A stretch of 64,000 nucleotides of DNA from DATFKA01 sp035268885. GTDB lineage: Bacteria > Bacteroidota > Bacteroidia > Chitinophagales > Saprospiraceae. The stretch covers positions 62,001 to 126,000 of the forward strand of contig DATFKA010000060.1 in NCBI GenBank assembly GCA_035268885.1, read 5' to 3'. Of this stretch, positions 52,400 to 63,100 are shown in pieces. The translations under genes were made by a program, and so were the position numbers. Under the pieces are notes generated by a model. That model saw only the letters and a program-made list of their open reading frames with translations. It was not told the DNA's origin and ran no database searches. The first letter of the stretch is position 1, and each line of letters begins with the position of its first letter.

Positions 52400-53242
52400 T
52401 TATAATGCTGCAACAGCTGGAAGGGTCAATAAGTTGGCTGGAACCCTACTCAGTTCGGCAGACACCTGCAAGGGACGAGGCGGACCCAATAAAACCGGCT
52501 GATCAAGATATTGAACCAATATCTTATAAAAATCATGATCAGGATGGAACCCACCAAGGTAAAATACGGCTGTATTCGTCTGCTTAATCGGAAATTGGTT
52601 AAAGATTAAACCTATGTAATAGATCAGCTGAGCGGCTTCGTAGACCGTGAAGACGTTCGAATAATGTAAAAGATCCTCTTTCCACAGGATCACCATCAAT
52701 CGGTGTCCGCTCAAATAAAGATATAAGCGATTGCTAGCAGCAGAATGGTGTCGTGCGCCTAATTTAACCAGCTGACTAATACTGTGGGTATGGGTGGCCT
52801 CCGGAAATCGTTCTTGTGACCATTCTGCTAAAAAGTGATGCAAACCATACACATTAACCAGGTGATCTGCCGATCGCTGGTCACTGCGAATGACGTACCG
52901 CTCGGATAAATCCGTCACCTGTTGTAAATAAGAATCATTAGCACTGGCCTGGTAGAGTTTTTTAGGGACCAATGTATAGTAGGCCCCACAAGAGGTAATG
53001 ATCTGCTCCTGATAAGAACGATTCAGTAAAGGATCCGTGCGAAAAAAATATTCAAACTCTGAATAAGAATGCGAAGAGATGGCCTGCCCCAGGCTATATG
53101 ATCTAAAGACGAGAATACGGCCCGAACCATCAACCACCATATAATCAAAACTGTCCATCCCAACCAGGATGGACAGTTTTGATTTGGACGTTGGAAGATC
53201 AGTCAGATTACCTTCCGCGATATTTATTTTTAGCCCTCCCAA
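52400..53242 (-). CDS. DUF3822 family protein
   Basis: A 280-residue cytoplasmic protein with LSILVGMDSFDYMVVDG near the start, YTLVPKKLYQASANDSYLQQ and a second half YLYLSGHRLMVILWKEDLLHYSNVF. The two halves look like the ASKHA (actin-like) fold of pilus-type or hydrolase proteins, which is inference. DUF3822 is confined to Bacteroidota and almost always adjoins rsmD. It overlaps the preceding gene by 13 bases. Function unknown. Confidence 0.85.
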   Translation of the reverse strand: MGGLKINIAEGNLTDLPTSKSKLSILVGMDSFDYMVVDGSGRILVFRSYSLGQAISSHSYSEFEYFFRTDPLLNRSYQEQIITSCGAYYTLVPKKLYQASANDSYLQQVTDLSERYVIRSDQRSADHLVNVYGLHHFLAEWSQERFPEATHTHSISQLVKLGARHHSAASNRLYLYLSGHRLMVILWKEDLLHYSNVFTVYEAAQLIYYIGLIFNQFPIKQTNTAVFYLGGFHPDHDFYKILVQYLDQPVLLGPPRPLQVSAELSRVPANLLTLPAVAAL

Positions 53243-53817
53243 TTACCAGCGAGGTTTGGAGCGTAAAGACTACCAAATTTCAGTGGTTTTTCCGGGTCAT
53301 AGTTCTGGTCGTACCGACGATAGCTAGGATCACCGAATTTACCCATGAACTCTTTCCAGGGAATACCCACTTCGACCACTGGCACCTTCGTTTTTTGGTA
53401 CTCGATTACCCTGGCTTCGATATTAAAGGTTTCTCTGGAATAAGGCACATACCGAAGAGAATCAAAATTATATATCTTAAGCATTCTCCGCATAGAATCT
53501 GCGGCCGGACGCAGAATCGTATCGTATTCAATCTGTCCGGTAAAATTAGGATCATCCGGGTCACCAAGTACTTTGATGATTCGGAAATCACCATTCTCCA
53601 GCACATCGGCTAAAGTGTCAAAGTTGGAAGCGAATTCGCCGGTAATATCACGATAGGCTTCCTGAGCGGTACGCACTTTCATCAGCTTGGCGGTCACTGC
53701 ATTTCTTCTTTTTTCCGTTTCGTTTTTAAATGCAATGGGCTCGGCAATACTTGAGTATAGCGCATAGACCAAAAAGATGGCGATCAATACAAGAATAAGG
53801 TTAATTACTAATCTCAT
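53230..53817 (-). CDS. Unknown protein with N-terminal membrane helix, pseudopilin-like
   Basis: A 195-residue protein has one N-terminal helix (LVINLILVLIAIFLVYALY) and then KRRNAVTAKLMKVRTAQEAYRDITGEF. This resembles the amphipathic helix and loop of type II secretion pseudopilins (RR..V...L...R.AQ.AY....G.F). There is no prepilin cleavage motif, so it is probably not processed. The C-terminal part is not recognised. It overlaps the DUF3822 gene and would be the first gene of the operon. Confidence 0.75.
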   Translation of the reverse strand: MRLVINLILVLIAIFLVYALYSSIAEPIAFKNETEKRRNAVTAKLMKVRTAQEAYRDITGEFASNFDTLADVLENGDFRIIKVLGDPDDPNFTGQIEYDTILRPAADSMRRMLKIYNFDSLRYVPYSRETFNIEARVIEYQKTKVPVVEVGIPWKEFMGKFGDPSYRRYDQNYDPEKPLKFGSLYAPNLAGNWEG

Positions 53818-53877
53818 TTCCGATTTGTTTTGTTGCAATAATAAGATTTTTTATCCAAAAAAAACGAAATAGGCACT

Positions 53878-53885
53878 CAAATTTA
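53878..53885 (-). promoter_or_regulatory. -7 promoter box of the housekeeping operon
   Basis: On the minus strand TAAATTTG matches TAnnTTTG exactly. It implies a leader of about 54 bases before the ATG at 53817. It is the only clear box in the 164-base gap downstream of bactofilin. Confidence 0.5.
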
Positions 53886-53981
53886 TTGAACGTGTCTTTG
53901 TGACAGCTACGCTGCTCACCAGACAGCCCTTCCCGTTTTAAAGATGCACTTAATTATACTTTTGGTGTGTACCGCATCCAA

Positions 53982-54353
53982 TCAGCCCCCAATTTTAGAA
54001 ATACCATCGTAACGCGCTCCCTCTTCCACGATGATTTTCTGAGCTGTTATATCTCCTTTTATGACTGCGGTCCCTTCTAAACGAAGTAGACCTTTCACAA
54101 TCACATCCCCCTGGATATTCCCCATGATGACGGCTTCGTTAGCGTTTAGTTTCCCTTCGATCAGAGCCGACTTACCCAACACCAGCTTTTTTTCACACTG
54201 GATATTCCCCTTGATTGTTCCATCAATACGAACATTCTCTGAAGTATTGAAATCTCCTTCAATACTTGTACCTTTGGCAATAACGCAATTTAGGTTATTA
54301 TCCGAAAATGAGACGTTTGACGGCGTTTCTTTGCGAGCAGTTTTGTTGGCCAT
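53982..54353 (-). CDS. Bactofilin (polymer-forming cytoskeletal protein)
   Basis: The 123-residue protein has the bactofilin right-handed beta-helix pattern: VIAKGTSIEGDFNTSENVRIDG, TIKGNI, LVLGKSALIEGKLNANEAVIMG, NIQGDVIVKGLLRLEGTAVIKG and DITAQKIIVEEGARYDG. Bactofilins polymerise without nucleotide and help shape the cell or place peptidoglycan enzymes. It is monocistronic, with its own promoter. Confidence 0.95.
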   Translation of the reverse strand: MANKTARKETPSNVSFSDNNLNCVIAKGTSIEGDFNTSENVRIDGTIKGNIQCEKKLVLGKSALIEGKLNANEAVIMGNIQGDVIVKGLLRLEGTAVIKGDITAQKIIVEEGARYDGISKIGG

Positions 54354-54376
54354 GATTCCTTTTTTCTAACGAAAGG

Positions 54377-54407
54377 CCAAACTAGACAAAACTTTATTTT
54401 TATCAAA
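54377..54407 (-). promoter_or_regulatory. Promoter of the bactofilin gene
   Basis: On the minus strand TTTG (54404-54407) is followed after exactly 19 bases by TAGTTTGG (54377-54384), one mismatch from TAnnTTTG. The ATG at 54353 is 23 bases downstream. Confidence 0.5.
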
Positions 54408-54516
54408 GCAGTTGATCAGTTTTTATCCGTTGAAGAGGCGATTACGGCAAAAATATAGCCGACCGTCGTTTTTTTGTTTATCAACGGCAACTTTACAAGC
54501 GCAAAAATCCGAGCTC

Positions 54517-55536
54517 ATGAGCATTACGCTATTGGCCATCGAATCTTCCTGCGACGACACCTCCGCCGCCATCATCAAAGATGGAGAGGTGCTTAGTAAT
54601 ATTATGGCCACCCAGGATATCCACAAAGCCTACGGTGGTGTCGTACCCGAGGTGGCCTCACGCGCCCACCAGGCCAATATCATTCCGGTAGTGGATGCGG
54701 CTTTCGCAAAAGCAAAAATACCAAAGGAAGAAATTGATGCCGTAGCTTTCACCCGTGGCCCCGGACTCATGGGCTCCCTCATTGTTGGGGTAAGTTTTGC
54801 CAAAGCTTTTGCAATGAGTAGGAATATTCCAATTATTGAGGTGAACCACATGCGTGCCCACGTAATGGCTCATTTTGCGGAAGCACCAAGGCCACAATTT
54901 CCCTTTTTATGCCTGACCGTTTCGGGTGGCCATACACAGATTCTAAAGGTCCACTCCCCATTCCAAATGGAGGTCATTGGCGCCACCATTGATGATGCCG
55001 CCGGAGAAGCCTTCGATAAAACCGGGAAACTACTGGGTTTAGACTATCCTGCCGGTCCAAAAATTGACCAGTTAGCCCAGAGAGGTAAGGCTATTTATTC
55101 CTTCACCGAACCCCGAGTCAAGGATTTGGATTTTAGCTTTAGCGGGCTGAAGACCTCTATCCTTTATTTCTTAAAAAGGCAATTAAAAGAAAATCCCAAC
55201 TTCATCACAGATAACCTGGCCGACATCTGTGCCTCGGTCCAGGAACGTATCGTTAGTATTTTAATGAACAAACTGATCAAAGCTTACCAGATAACGGGCT
55301 ATCGTCAGGTAGCCGTGGCCGGTGGCGTTTCGGCTAATTCTAGCCTCCGCAAAGCCCTGCGGGAAGCCGGCGAACACTATGGCTGGGAGACTTTTGTTCC
55401 CCAGTTGGAATACTGTACAGATAATGCCGCGATGATTGGGATATTGGCCTATTACAAATACCAGGACAAACAATTCGCCGAACAGGATATTACGCCGGAT
55501 CCCCGGCTAAAAGTTACCCTCAACGAAAATACCTAG
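54517..55536 (+). CDS. tsaD: tRNA N6-threonylcarbamoyltransferase TsaD
   Basis: TsaD transfers the threonylcarbamoyl group to A37 of ANN-decoding tRNAs, with TsaB and TsaE. The 339-residue ASKHA protein has LLAIESSCDDTSAAI, the metal site HMRAHVMAHF (two His), the TVSGGHTQIL loop, GAAGEAFDKTGKLLGL and VAVAGGVSANSSLR. The ATG at 54517 is the family-matching start; the upstream codons are not conserved sequence. The next two genes follow without gaps, forming an operon. Confidence 0.96.
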   Translation: MSITLLAIESSCDDTSAAIIKDGEVLSNIMATQDIHKAYGGVVPEVASRAHQANIIPVVDAAFAKAKIPKEEIDAVAFTRGPGLMGSLIVGVSFAKAFAMSRNIPIIEVNHMRAHVMAHFAEAPRPQFPFLCLTVSGGHTQILKVHSPFQMEVIGATIDDAAGEAFDKTGKLLGLDYPAGPKIDQLAQRGKAIYSFTEPRVKDLDFSFSGLKTSILYFLKRQLKENPNFITDNLADICASVQERIVSILMNKLIKAYQITGYRQVAVAGGVSANSSLRKALREAGEHYGWETFVPQLEYCTDNAAMIGILAYYKYQDKQFAEQDITPDPRLKVTLNENT

Positions 55537-55539
55537 CTG

Positions 55540-55896
55540 ATGGATTTTGAACAATTAAGGCTTTATTGCCTAAGCAAAAAGGGAGTTACGGAGCATTTCC
55601 CCTTCGACGAGGTGACCCTGGTATTTAAGGTGATGGGCAAGATGTTTGCCCTGACCGGACTGGATGAAACCGAATGCAAAGTCAATTTGAAATGCGACCC
55701 GGAGCGAGCTGTGCAATTACGCGAAGAATACCCGGATATCATCCCCGGTTGGCACATGAGTAAAAAACACTGGAATACGGTTCATTGTGAGCGCGAACTG
55801 GATATGAGCCTGCTGGAAGAATTAGTTGACCATTCTTATGAACTAGTCGTCGCCGGCTTACGCAAAAAAGATCGGGAGACCCTGGAAAAGATGTAA
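55540..55896 (+). CDS. MmcQ/YjbR family protein
   Basis: A 118-residue protein has the YjbR pattern CLSKKGVTEHFPFDEVTLVFKVMGKMFAL, LKCDPERAVQLREEYPDIIPGWHMSKKHW and a C-terminal ELVDHSYELVVAGLRKKD. The fold resembles CyaY and related DNA-binding proteins, but the role of YjbR is not settled. It begins three bases after tsaD. Confidence 0.93.
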   Translation: MDFEQLRLYCLSKKGVTEHFPFDEVTLVFKVMGKMFALTGLDETECKVNLKCDPERAVQLREEYPDIIPGWHMSKKHWNTVHCERELDMSLLEELVDHSYELVVAGLRKKDRETLEKM

Positions 55897-56964
55897 ATGA
55901 TGAAGAATAAAACGAGTTGCGATTATATTATTGTTGGACAGGGCCTGGCCGGCACCCTGATGGCTTATTTTCTGGAAGAAGCGGGCAAAACGGTAGGTTT
56001 GATCGACCAGCCAGACGAACGGGCAGCCTCTCAGGTGGCAGCCGGAATCATAAATCCGGTAACCGGTAGACGCTACGTTAAGTCCTGGAGAATTGACCAG
56101 TTGCTTCCCTTTGCGGAAAAAACCTACCGGGCCATCGAAGATAAATTCGGTATCAGAATATACCACCAGCGCAATATTTTACGCAGCCTTTTTAACAGCC
56201 GGGAAGAGAACGACTGGCTGCTGCGTACCGCTGAACCCGGTTATGAATCCTACCTGCTGGATACTGCCCATTTGGGTAAATATGCGGAACACACCGTACC
56301 CGCTTTTTCTTACGGCGAAGTGAGCCAGGCCGCTCAGGTGAACCTTCCCCTCTTGATCGAGACCTATCGAAAATACCTGGTAGAGAACGAGCGGATCATC
56401 ACTGACCATTTCGACTACGGTGCTATTGAATTCGAAGCGGAGCAAGTCCGCTACCAACAACTTTGTGCCAAAACCATTATTTTCTGCGAGGGCCATAAAG
56501 CCATCCACAATCCTTTTTTCAACTATTTGCCCTTTCGGGGTGCCAAGGGAGAAGTGCTGATCATTCGTATTGCAGATGTCGATTTTGAAAAAATTCTCAA
56601 ACACCGCGTATTTATTGCCCCCCTCGGGAATCAGCTTTATTGGGTGGGCTCTAGTTACGTCTGGCAATATCAGGACGAACATCCGACAGCCCAGGGCAAA
56701 GCCTTTTTGTTGGATCGGCTGGCCGATATCCTACAGGTCCCTTTTGAAGTCGTTGAACACCGATCAGCCATCCGTCCCACGGTAAAAGACCGACGTCCTT
56801 TTCTCGGTCGCCATACCGAATGGCCTCAGCTGGCCATATTCAATGGGCTGGGCACCAAAGGGACCTCTTTAGGCCCTTTTTGGGCGAAAGCCTTACAGGA
56901 ACACTTATGCCAGGGCAATACGCTTGACCCGGCAGTAGATATTCAACGTTTTGTTTCCGAATAG
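55897..56964 (+). CDS. FAD-dependent oxidoreductase (DAO family)
   Basis: The 355-residue protein starts with the dinucleotide-binding motif YIIVGQGLAGTLMAYFLEEAG, then GIINPVTGRRYVKSW, and ends with the FAD-binding HRSAIRPTVKDRRPFLG and NGLGTKGTSLGPFWA. It resembles the glycine oxidase / MnmC C-terminal domain group. An amine or amino-acid oxidase role is likely, and a tRNA-modification role is possible given its operon with tsaD. It starts immediately after the preceding stop codon. Confidence 0.88.
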   Translation: MMKNKTSCDYIIVGQGLAGTLMAYFLEEAGKTVGLIDQPDERAASQVAAGIINPVTGRRYVKSWRIDQLLPFAEKTYRAIEDKFGIRIYHQRNILRSLFNSREENDWLLRTAEPGYESYLLDTAHLGKYAEHTVPAFSYGEVSQAAQVNLPLLIETYRKYLVENERIITDHFDYGAIEFEAEQVRYQQLCAKTIIFCEGHKAIHNPFFNYLPFRGAKGEVLIIRIADVDFEKILKHRVFIAPLGNQLYWVGSSYVWQYQDEHPTAQGKAFLLDRLADILQVPFEVVEHRSAIRPTVKDRRPFLGRHTEWPQLAIFNGLGTKGTSLGPFWAKALQEHLCQGNTLDPAVDIQRFVSE

Positions 56965-57096
56965 TAAGGAATCCCTCTTTCTAGCGCAGCTTCTAAGGCC
57001 CTTTAACAATATCCCTAATGGGCCAGGCGTTCGCACTTAGAGGGCAATCCTACAGAATACTTGGGGCTTTTTTTAAAAAATTGTACCTTAAGTCTG

Positions 57097-57118
57097 TGCA
57101 AAAAGAAAGCTTTTTGCA
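57097..57118 (+). other. Hairpin in the leader of the alpha-2-macroglobulin gene
   Basis: TGCAAAAAG and CTTTTTGCA form a perfect nine-base-pair stem with loop AAAG, 48 bases before the ATG. The whole 201-base gap 56965-57165 has no gene and no clear terminator for the preceding operon other than a GGCCC/GGGCC pair. Confidence 0.4.
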
Positions 57119-57165
57119 TCTACCTAACAGCACCCATACTGTATCATTATAATCAAACGGTGAAC

Positions 57166-60100
57166 ATGATCAATAATACTGCCGCAGCCTGGACCTTTTC
57201 CCTGCTATTTCTCCTGAGCTTTATCGGTCCATTACCTTTATCAGGGCAATCAAACGAAAGCCAAACCATGAATACAACCGCCTACCCTGAAGCCTGGAAA
57301 AATATAGACTCTCTGGTCCGGGACGGTTTGTTTCAATCTGCCCTGGAAGCTGTCAATCGTCTACAAAAAAGGGCAGCCGCCGAAAACGAACAGCCCGACG
57401 CCGTCAAAGCCATTGTTTTCCAAAATAGTCTACAGGCCAACTTAAGTGAAACGCCTTATGAGCAGATGGTAGACAACATCAACGGCTATCTGGATGCCGT
57501 AACGGGGGTGGAGCAAAGCTTGTTACAGTTCATGTTGGCCGAAACTTACCAGGCCTACCTTTCCGAAAACTACTGGCGATTACAAGACCAAACGGCGCTG
57601 GAGGCCGGATCAGCGGAAGATTGGCGCCAGCAGTCCCCCGCTCAATTACAGGAGCAGATCATAGATTTGTACCTGAAAGCTCTGGCAACGGAAGCCCTAA
57701 AAACAACCGCAGCCGATAATTATGCCCTGCTCTGGCAAAATGAAAACGCCTCTGCCAACCTACGCCCTACCCTATTTGATGTATTAGCCCATCAGGTTAT
57801 CAACTACCTGAAAGATGCCCGCTCTTATCTGACTACTCCCGCAGAAAAATTTCGTCTGCCCGACTCGGTCTATTTTGCCGAGCTTGATATTTTCCTCCAA
57901 CAAGACTTCAGTGCCGACGACCATAGCCCCTTAAAAGCCAAAGCACTGCAATTATTCCAGGACTTACTGCGCTTTCGCCAGGCAGCAGAAGACTTCCCGG
58001 CACTGATTGACCTGGACCGACACCGACTACAGTTCGTCTGGCAAAGATCGAATATCAAAGATGCCGATACCCGGTATCTAGCGGCACTCCATCGGCTGAT
58101 TGAGCAGTACGGATACCAAAGCGGCATGGGGCAGATCTACCTGGAAAAGGTCAATCGATACTATGCGATTGGACAGGAGTATTCACCAGAACGGGGAGAA
58201 GAAGCCGATCGCTGGAAGCTACAGGAGACCATTGAACTCTGTCAGGACCTGATCGCAGCCCTTCCCAAATCAAAGGCCGCAGAAAGTGCCCGACAAGTCA
58301 TTGCCGCTATTGAGGCCCCTTATCTGGAATTAAATTCAGAAACCGTACTCCTCCCTCAGCAAGCAGGACTGGCCAAAATCAGCTATAAAAACCTGGAACA
58401 AGCCTTTCTAAAGGTAGTCGAACTCGACTTTGAAACCCAACAAAAACTGGCTCGCCAGTACAACCGTAATACAGAAAAAATCGTCGCCGACCTACCTGCT
58501 GTTGTACAGTGGCAAAATCCGCTTCCCAATTCGGAAGACCACCACCAGCACAGTATAGAAACAAAAATCCCAGACCTAAAACCAGGACAATACGCACTAG
58601 TCTTCTCCAACCAGGCCAATTTTGATACTACCCAAAACAGCGCCCTACTGGAATACTATCCATTTAGCGTCTCTTCGATCTCCTATTTGTGGCGAAATGA
58701 TACGCAGGGAAAAACCAACTTTGTCATGACGGATCGCGAAAGCGGCCAGCCCCTGGTTGGTGTGGAAGCGACCCTCTATTCGGTCAACTACGATTATCAG
58801 CGCCAGCAAACTTCTTATAAGGAGCTGAAGACACTTCGCTCGGACGAAAAAGGCTTCATAAAAACCGATGTATCCGACCGCTCCTTTATGGCTAAATTTA
58901 AATACAAGGGGGATAGCTTGTATTTTGATGAATCCTTTTATAATGGTCGTCAATACGAGCGAGATGAAAGCTATTACAGAACTGCTCTTTTTCTGGATCG
59001 CGCCATCTATCGCCCCGGCCAAACGGTCTACTTTAAAGGCATTACCACCCAACATAATTACAAAGAACCCACCGACATTAACCTACTACAGGAAGAAAAA
59101 GTGGAAATCATTTTCCGGGATGCCAATTATCAGGAAATCATCAAGCAGACCTTTTCTACCAACGAATATGGGACCTTTAACGGAAGTTTTGTTATTCCCG
59201 ATGGTATGCTGACCGGTACGGTTACGCTCTATGCTGACCGAGGAGGCAGTGCACGCTTTCGGGTGGAAGAGTACAAAAGACCAAAGTTTAAAGTAGGCCT
59301 GGAGGACTTGTCCGGCGATTATACGCTGGGGGAAGAAATCACTATAGAAGGATCAGCAGAAGCCTATGCCGGAAGTGTGATCGACGATGCGGAGGTCGTT
59401 TATCGGGTGACCCGACAAGACCTTAGACCTTTTCCCTGGTACCGATCATCGTACGGTTATTACTCCTTTCCAGCCTACGGACAAGAGATTGAAATTGCTA
59501 ATGGAACGACCATGACGGATAGTCTCGGCCGTTTTAGCATCGATTTCACGGCCCTACCCAATCCCGATATTCCCGCCGAACAAAGACCACGGTTTCAGTA
59601 TCAGGTACAAATTGATGTGGTCGATATTACCGGTGAAACCCAAAGTACCAGCCGGTCATTTACCCTCGCCTACACCGGATTGGTCGCCCGTCTGGAATTA
59701 CCGGATCAAATGGACAAAAGTAAGGATACCATCCCCTGGAAGATTATCACCGAGAACCATAATGGTACTGCACTCGCAGCCAGTGGCACCATAGCCATTT
59801 ACCAACTGACTTATCCGACCCAAGTCTTCAAAGAGCGTTATTGGGATCGCCCCACGGAAGCCTATTCCGATCCGGAAGCATTTCGCCAGGACTTTCCTGA
59901 CTACGCACTAGATGGGGAAAACCAGTGGCAGAACTGGCCCAAAGCACTCGTCCGGGAGTACAAGTTCTCTACGGCCGAGGCCAATACTTTTGACTTTTTG
60001 GCGGAAGCCTACGAGGTCGGACATTATATTGTAGAACTAAAAACCCAGGACCAGGCAGGTAATTCCGTTGATTACAATCAGACTTTCCAGATCATTGATA

Positions 60101-63100
60101 CGGAAACACAACGTATCCCGGAAAATGTATTGTTCTGGCAGCACAGTCCCTCTAATCCTTTCAGTCCGGGGGAGCCATTCCAGATGCCCATCGCAAGTAA
60201 TGAGGCATTGAATATTTTACTAGAAATAGAGCGGAAAGGAGAAATTATCCGTCAGGAATGGATACAATTAGCCGATTGGGCCAATATTGAGAAAACCATT
60301 GAAGAAACCGACCGGGGTAACCTTCAGGTACAATTCAGCTATATTTACCATAACCGGGCCCATACCGAAATGGTTAATATACTCGTGCCCTACAGTAACA
60401 AAGAATTACATTTTGAATACAGTACCTTTCGGAACAAACTCCGCCCCGGACAGGAGGAGGAATGGACCATCAAGATCAGTGGGGAGAAAAAGGAAGAAGT
60501 AGCCGCAGAGATGGTGGCGACCCTTTACGACGCCTCCCTCGATCAATTCGTTCCCCACCAATGGCAAGTCAATTATTTCAATTCCAATTATCGACTGCGT
60601 TATCCCTGGCGTCCCCGCTTATTTAGTCAGACGGGTAACCAGATCAATTCCAATAATAGCTACTACAGTTCTGAGCTATTCATTTATCCCTATCTCAATC
60701 TTTATATGGGAGAGAATGCCATGCGTTATGGCCAGGCACCCAGCTCCTATAGTATGTTAGAAAGTCGCTCGGCGGGAGTTGAAGTCGCAGAATATTCAGC
60801 AAAAATGGTAGCCGCTTCCCCGCCCCCGCCGCAAGCAGAATCAGCCGATACGGCTGTGGCCGAAGAAGCAGAAGCCGTGGACTCTGATAGTGGGGAGGAA
60901 ACTCCAGCTCCCGTACAAGTCCGCACCAATCTGGACGAAACCGTTTTCTTCCAGCCTGAGCTTCGCACCGACAACGAGGGTAACGTGTACATCAAATTCA
61001 CGATGAACGAATCGCTAACCAGCTGGAAGTTTCTGGGGTTTGCCCATACTCAGGATCTCAAAACGGGGATTACCGAACGGAAGATCGTCACCCAGAAAGA
61101 ACTGATGGTACTTCCCAACCCACCGCGCTTTGTGCGGGAGGGCGACCAGTTTGAATTTTCCGCTAAGGTGAGTAACCTGACCGATCAATTGCTGAGCGGA
61201 GAAGCCACTCTACAGTTTTTCGATCCGCTTACGCAAAAAGAAGTGACGGATTTAGTCTTAACCGAAACTTCTGCACAATCCTTTTCGGCAAAAGCCGGGC
61301 AATCCGACCGGCTGGGCTGGGAAATAAAGATCCCCTTTGGTAAATTAAATGCGCTGAGTTACCGGATTATCGCACGCAGCGAAAACTTCTCAGACGGAGA
61401 AGAAAACAGTCTGCCCGTGGTGACTAATCGAGTACTCGTAACGGAGACCATGCCGATTTCGCTGCGTAGTAAAGAAAAAAAGAGCCTGAGCTTTTCGGCC
61501 ATGCAGCAGTCCATGCAATCCAGTACCGCACAGGGGCATTTATTCCAAATGGATTTCACCAGTAATCCGGTATGGTTAGCGGTAAAATCGCTGCCTTACC
61601 TGATGGAATACCCCTACGATTGCTCTGAACAAATTTTTAATCGCTTTTATGCCAATCGCATTGCCCGGTCCATCCTGGATAGCCATCCAAAGATTAGTAG
61701 TGTATTTGCCAGCTGGAAAGATACCGATGCCCTGGAGAGTGAACTGGAAAAGCGGGCAGCTTTAAAAACCGCGCTACTTCAGGAGACCCCCTGGGTGATG
61801 GCGGCCCAAAGTGAAGCCGAACAACGCGAACGTATTGCTCTACTTTTTGACCTGGAGCGCCTCAGTAAAGCCCAGGCAAAGACCCTTGGCAAATTGATAC
61901 AAGCTCAAAATAGTGAGGGCTCTTTCTCCTGGTTTGAGGGGGGGAATGGGAATTGGTACATTACTAACTACATCCTGGCCGGTTTTGGGCACCTCGATGC
62001 CCTCGGTATGACCGACACCGAATCTGAAAAATCAATTAATGTACTGGTGACCAAAGCCCTCAACTATGCAGACGAAGTATTTGTACAACATTACAATAAT
62101 TTACAGGATCAGGCAGAGGCCGGAAAGCTAAACTTAAAAGATAATCATCTCTCCCCGGCCGTTGTGCATTACTTGTACGCCAAAAGCTTTTTCACCGATA
62201 TGGAGACCGAAGCGGCTGAACAAGCTGCCCTCCGGTATTACCTCGATCAAGCCCAAAGGTACTGGCTGCAGACCAATCTATTCCAGCAGGGACAAATTGG
62301 TTTGATTGCCCAGCGGATGAAGATGCCAGAGCTTTCGCAAAAAATTCTGGCCTCCCTAAAAGAACGGGCCATTCAATCGGGAGAACTGGGGATGTATTGG
62401 AAATACCAAAATGGCTATTTCTGGTACCAATCACCCATTGAAACCCATACCATCATGATCGAATTCTTTTCGGAGATGGAAGAAACAGCACTACTGGATG
62501 AGCTAAAAATATGGCTACTTAAAAATAAGCAGACCCAGGCCTGGCCCACCACCAAAAACACGGCGGAAGCCATTTGGGCCTTATTGAGTACTGCAGATGG
62601 GAGCTCCCTCTTGATGGAGGAAGAGCTCATTGACGTAAAATTTCCGGATTTGGGCAGATCGGATTACAAAGATAAAGTAGAAGCCGCCCAAAGATCAGCA
62701 GAAGCCGGAACCGGACAGTTCGAGCTGGCCTGGCAAGGAGCAGCGATTAAAAAAGAACTGGCCTCCATTAAAGTCAAAAACCCGAATCGGCAAATAGCCT
62801 GGGGTGCTGCCTACTGGCAATACTTTGAAGATCTGGATAAAGTACAGGTCTTTCAGGAAACACCTTTGACCCTGAAAAAACAGCTTTATTTAACCAAAAA
62901 TACCGCTGAGGGGCCAAAGCTCAGTCCCATTGGCCCCAACACCGATCTGCATCCCGGCGACCTGATTACCGTGCGTATTGAATTAGCCGTCGACCGGGAT
63001 ATGGATTTCGTTCACATGAAAGATATGCGCGCCAGCGGTCTCGAACCGATTAATGTATTAAGCCAATACAAGTGGCAGGGCGGCCTGGGGTATTACGAAT

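Noticed and set aside
54412..54516. An earlier tsaD start
   Set aside because: The TsaD family begins just before LLAIESSCDDT; the added residues are not conserved family sequence.
56965..57060. A tRNA or small RNA gene in the gap before the macroglobulin gene
   Set aside because: The GGCCC/GGGCC pair is short, there is no cloverleaf, and no conserved T-loop sequence is present.
57061..57165. An upstream start of the macroglobulin gene
   Set aside because: The extra 35 residues run through the leader hairpin and would bury the signal peptide.
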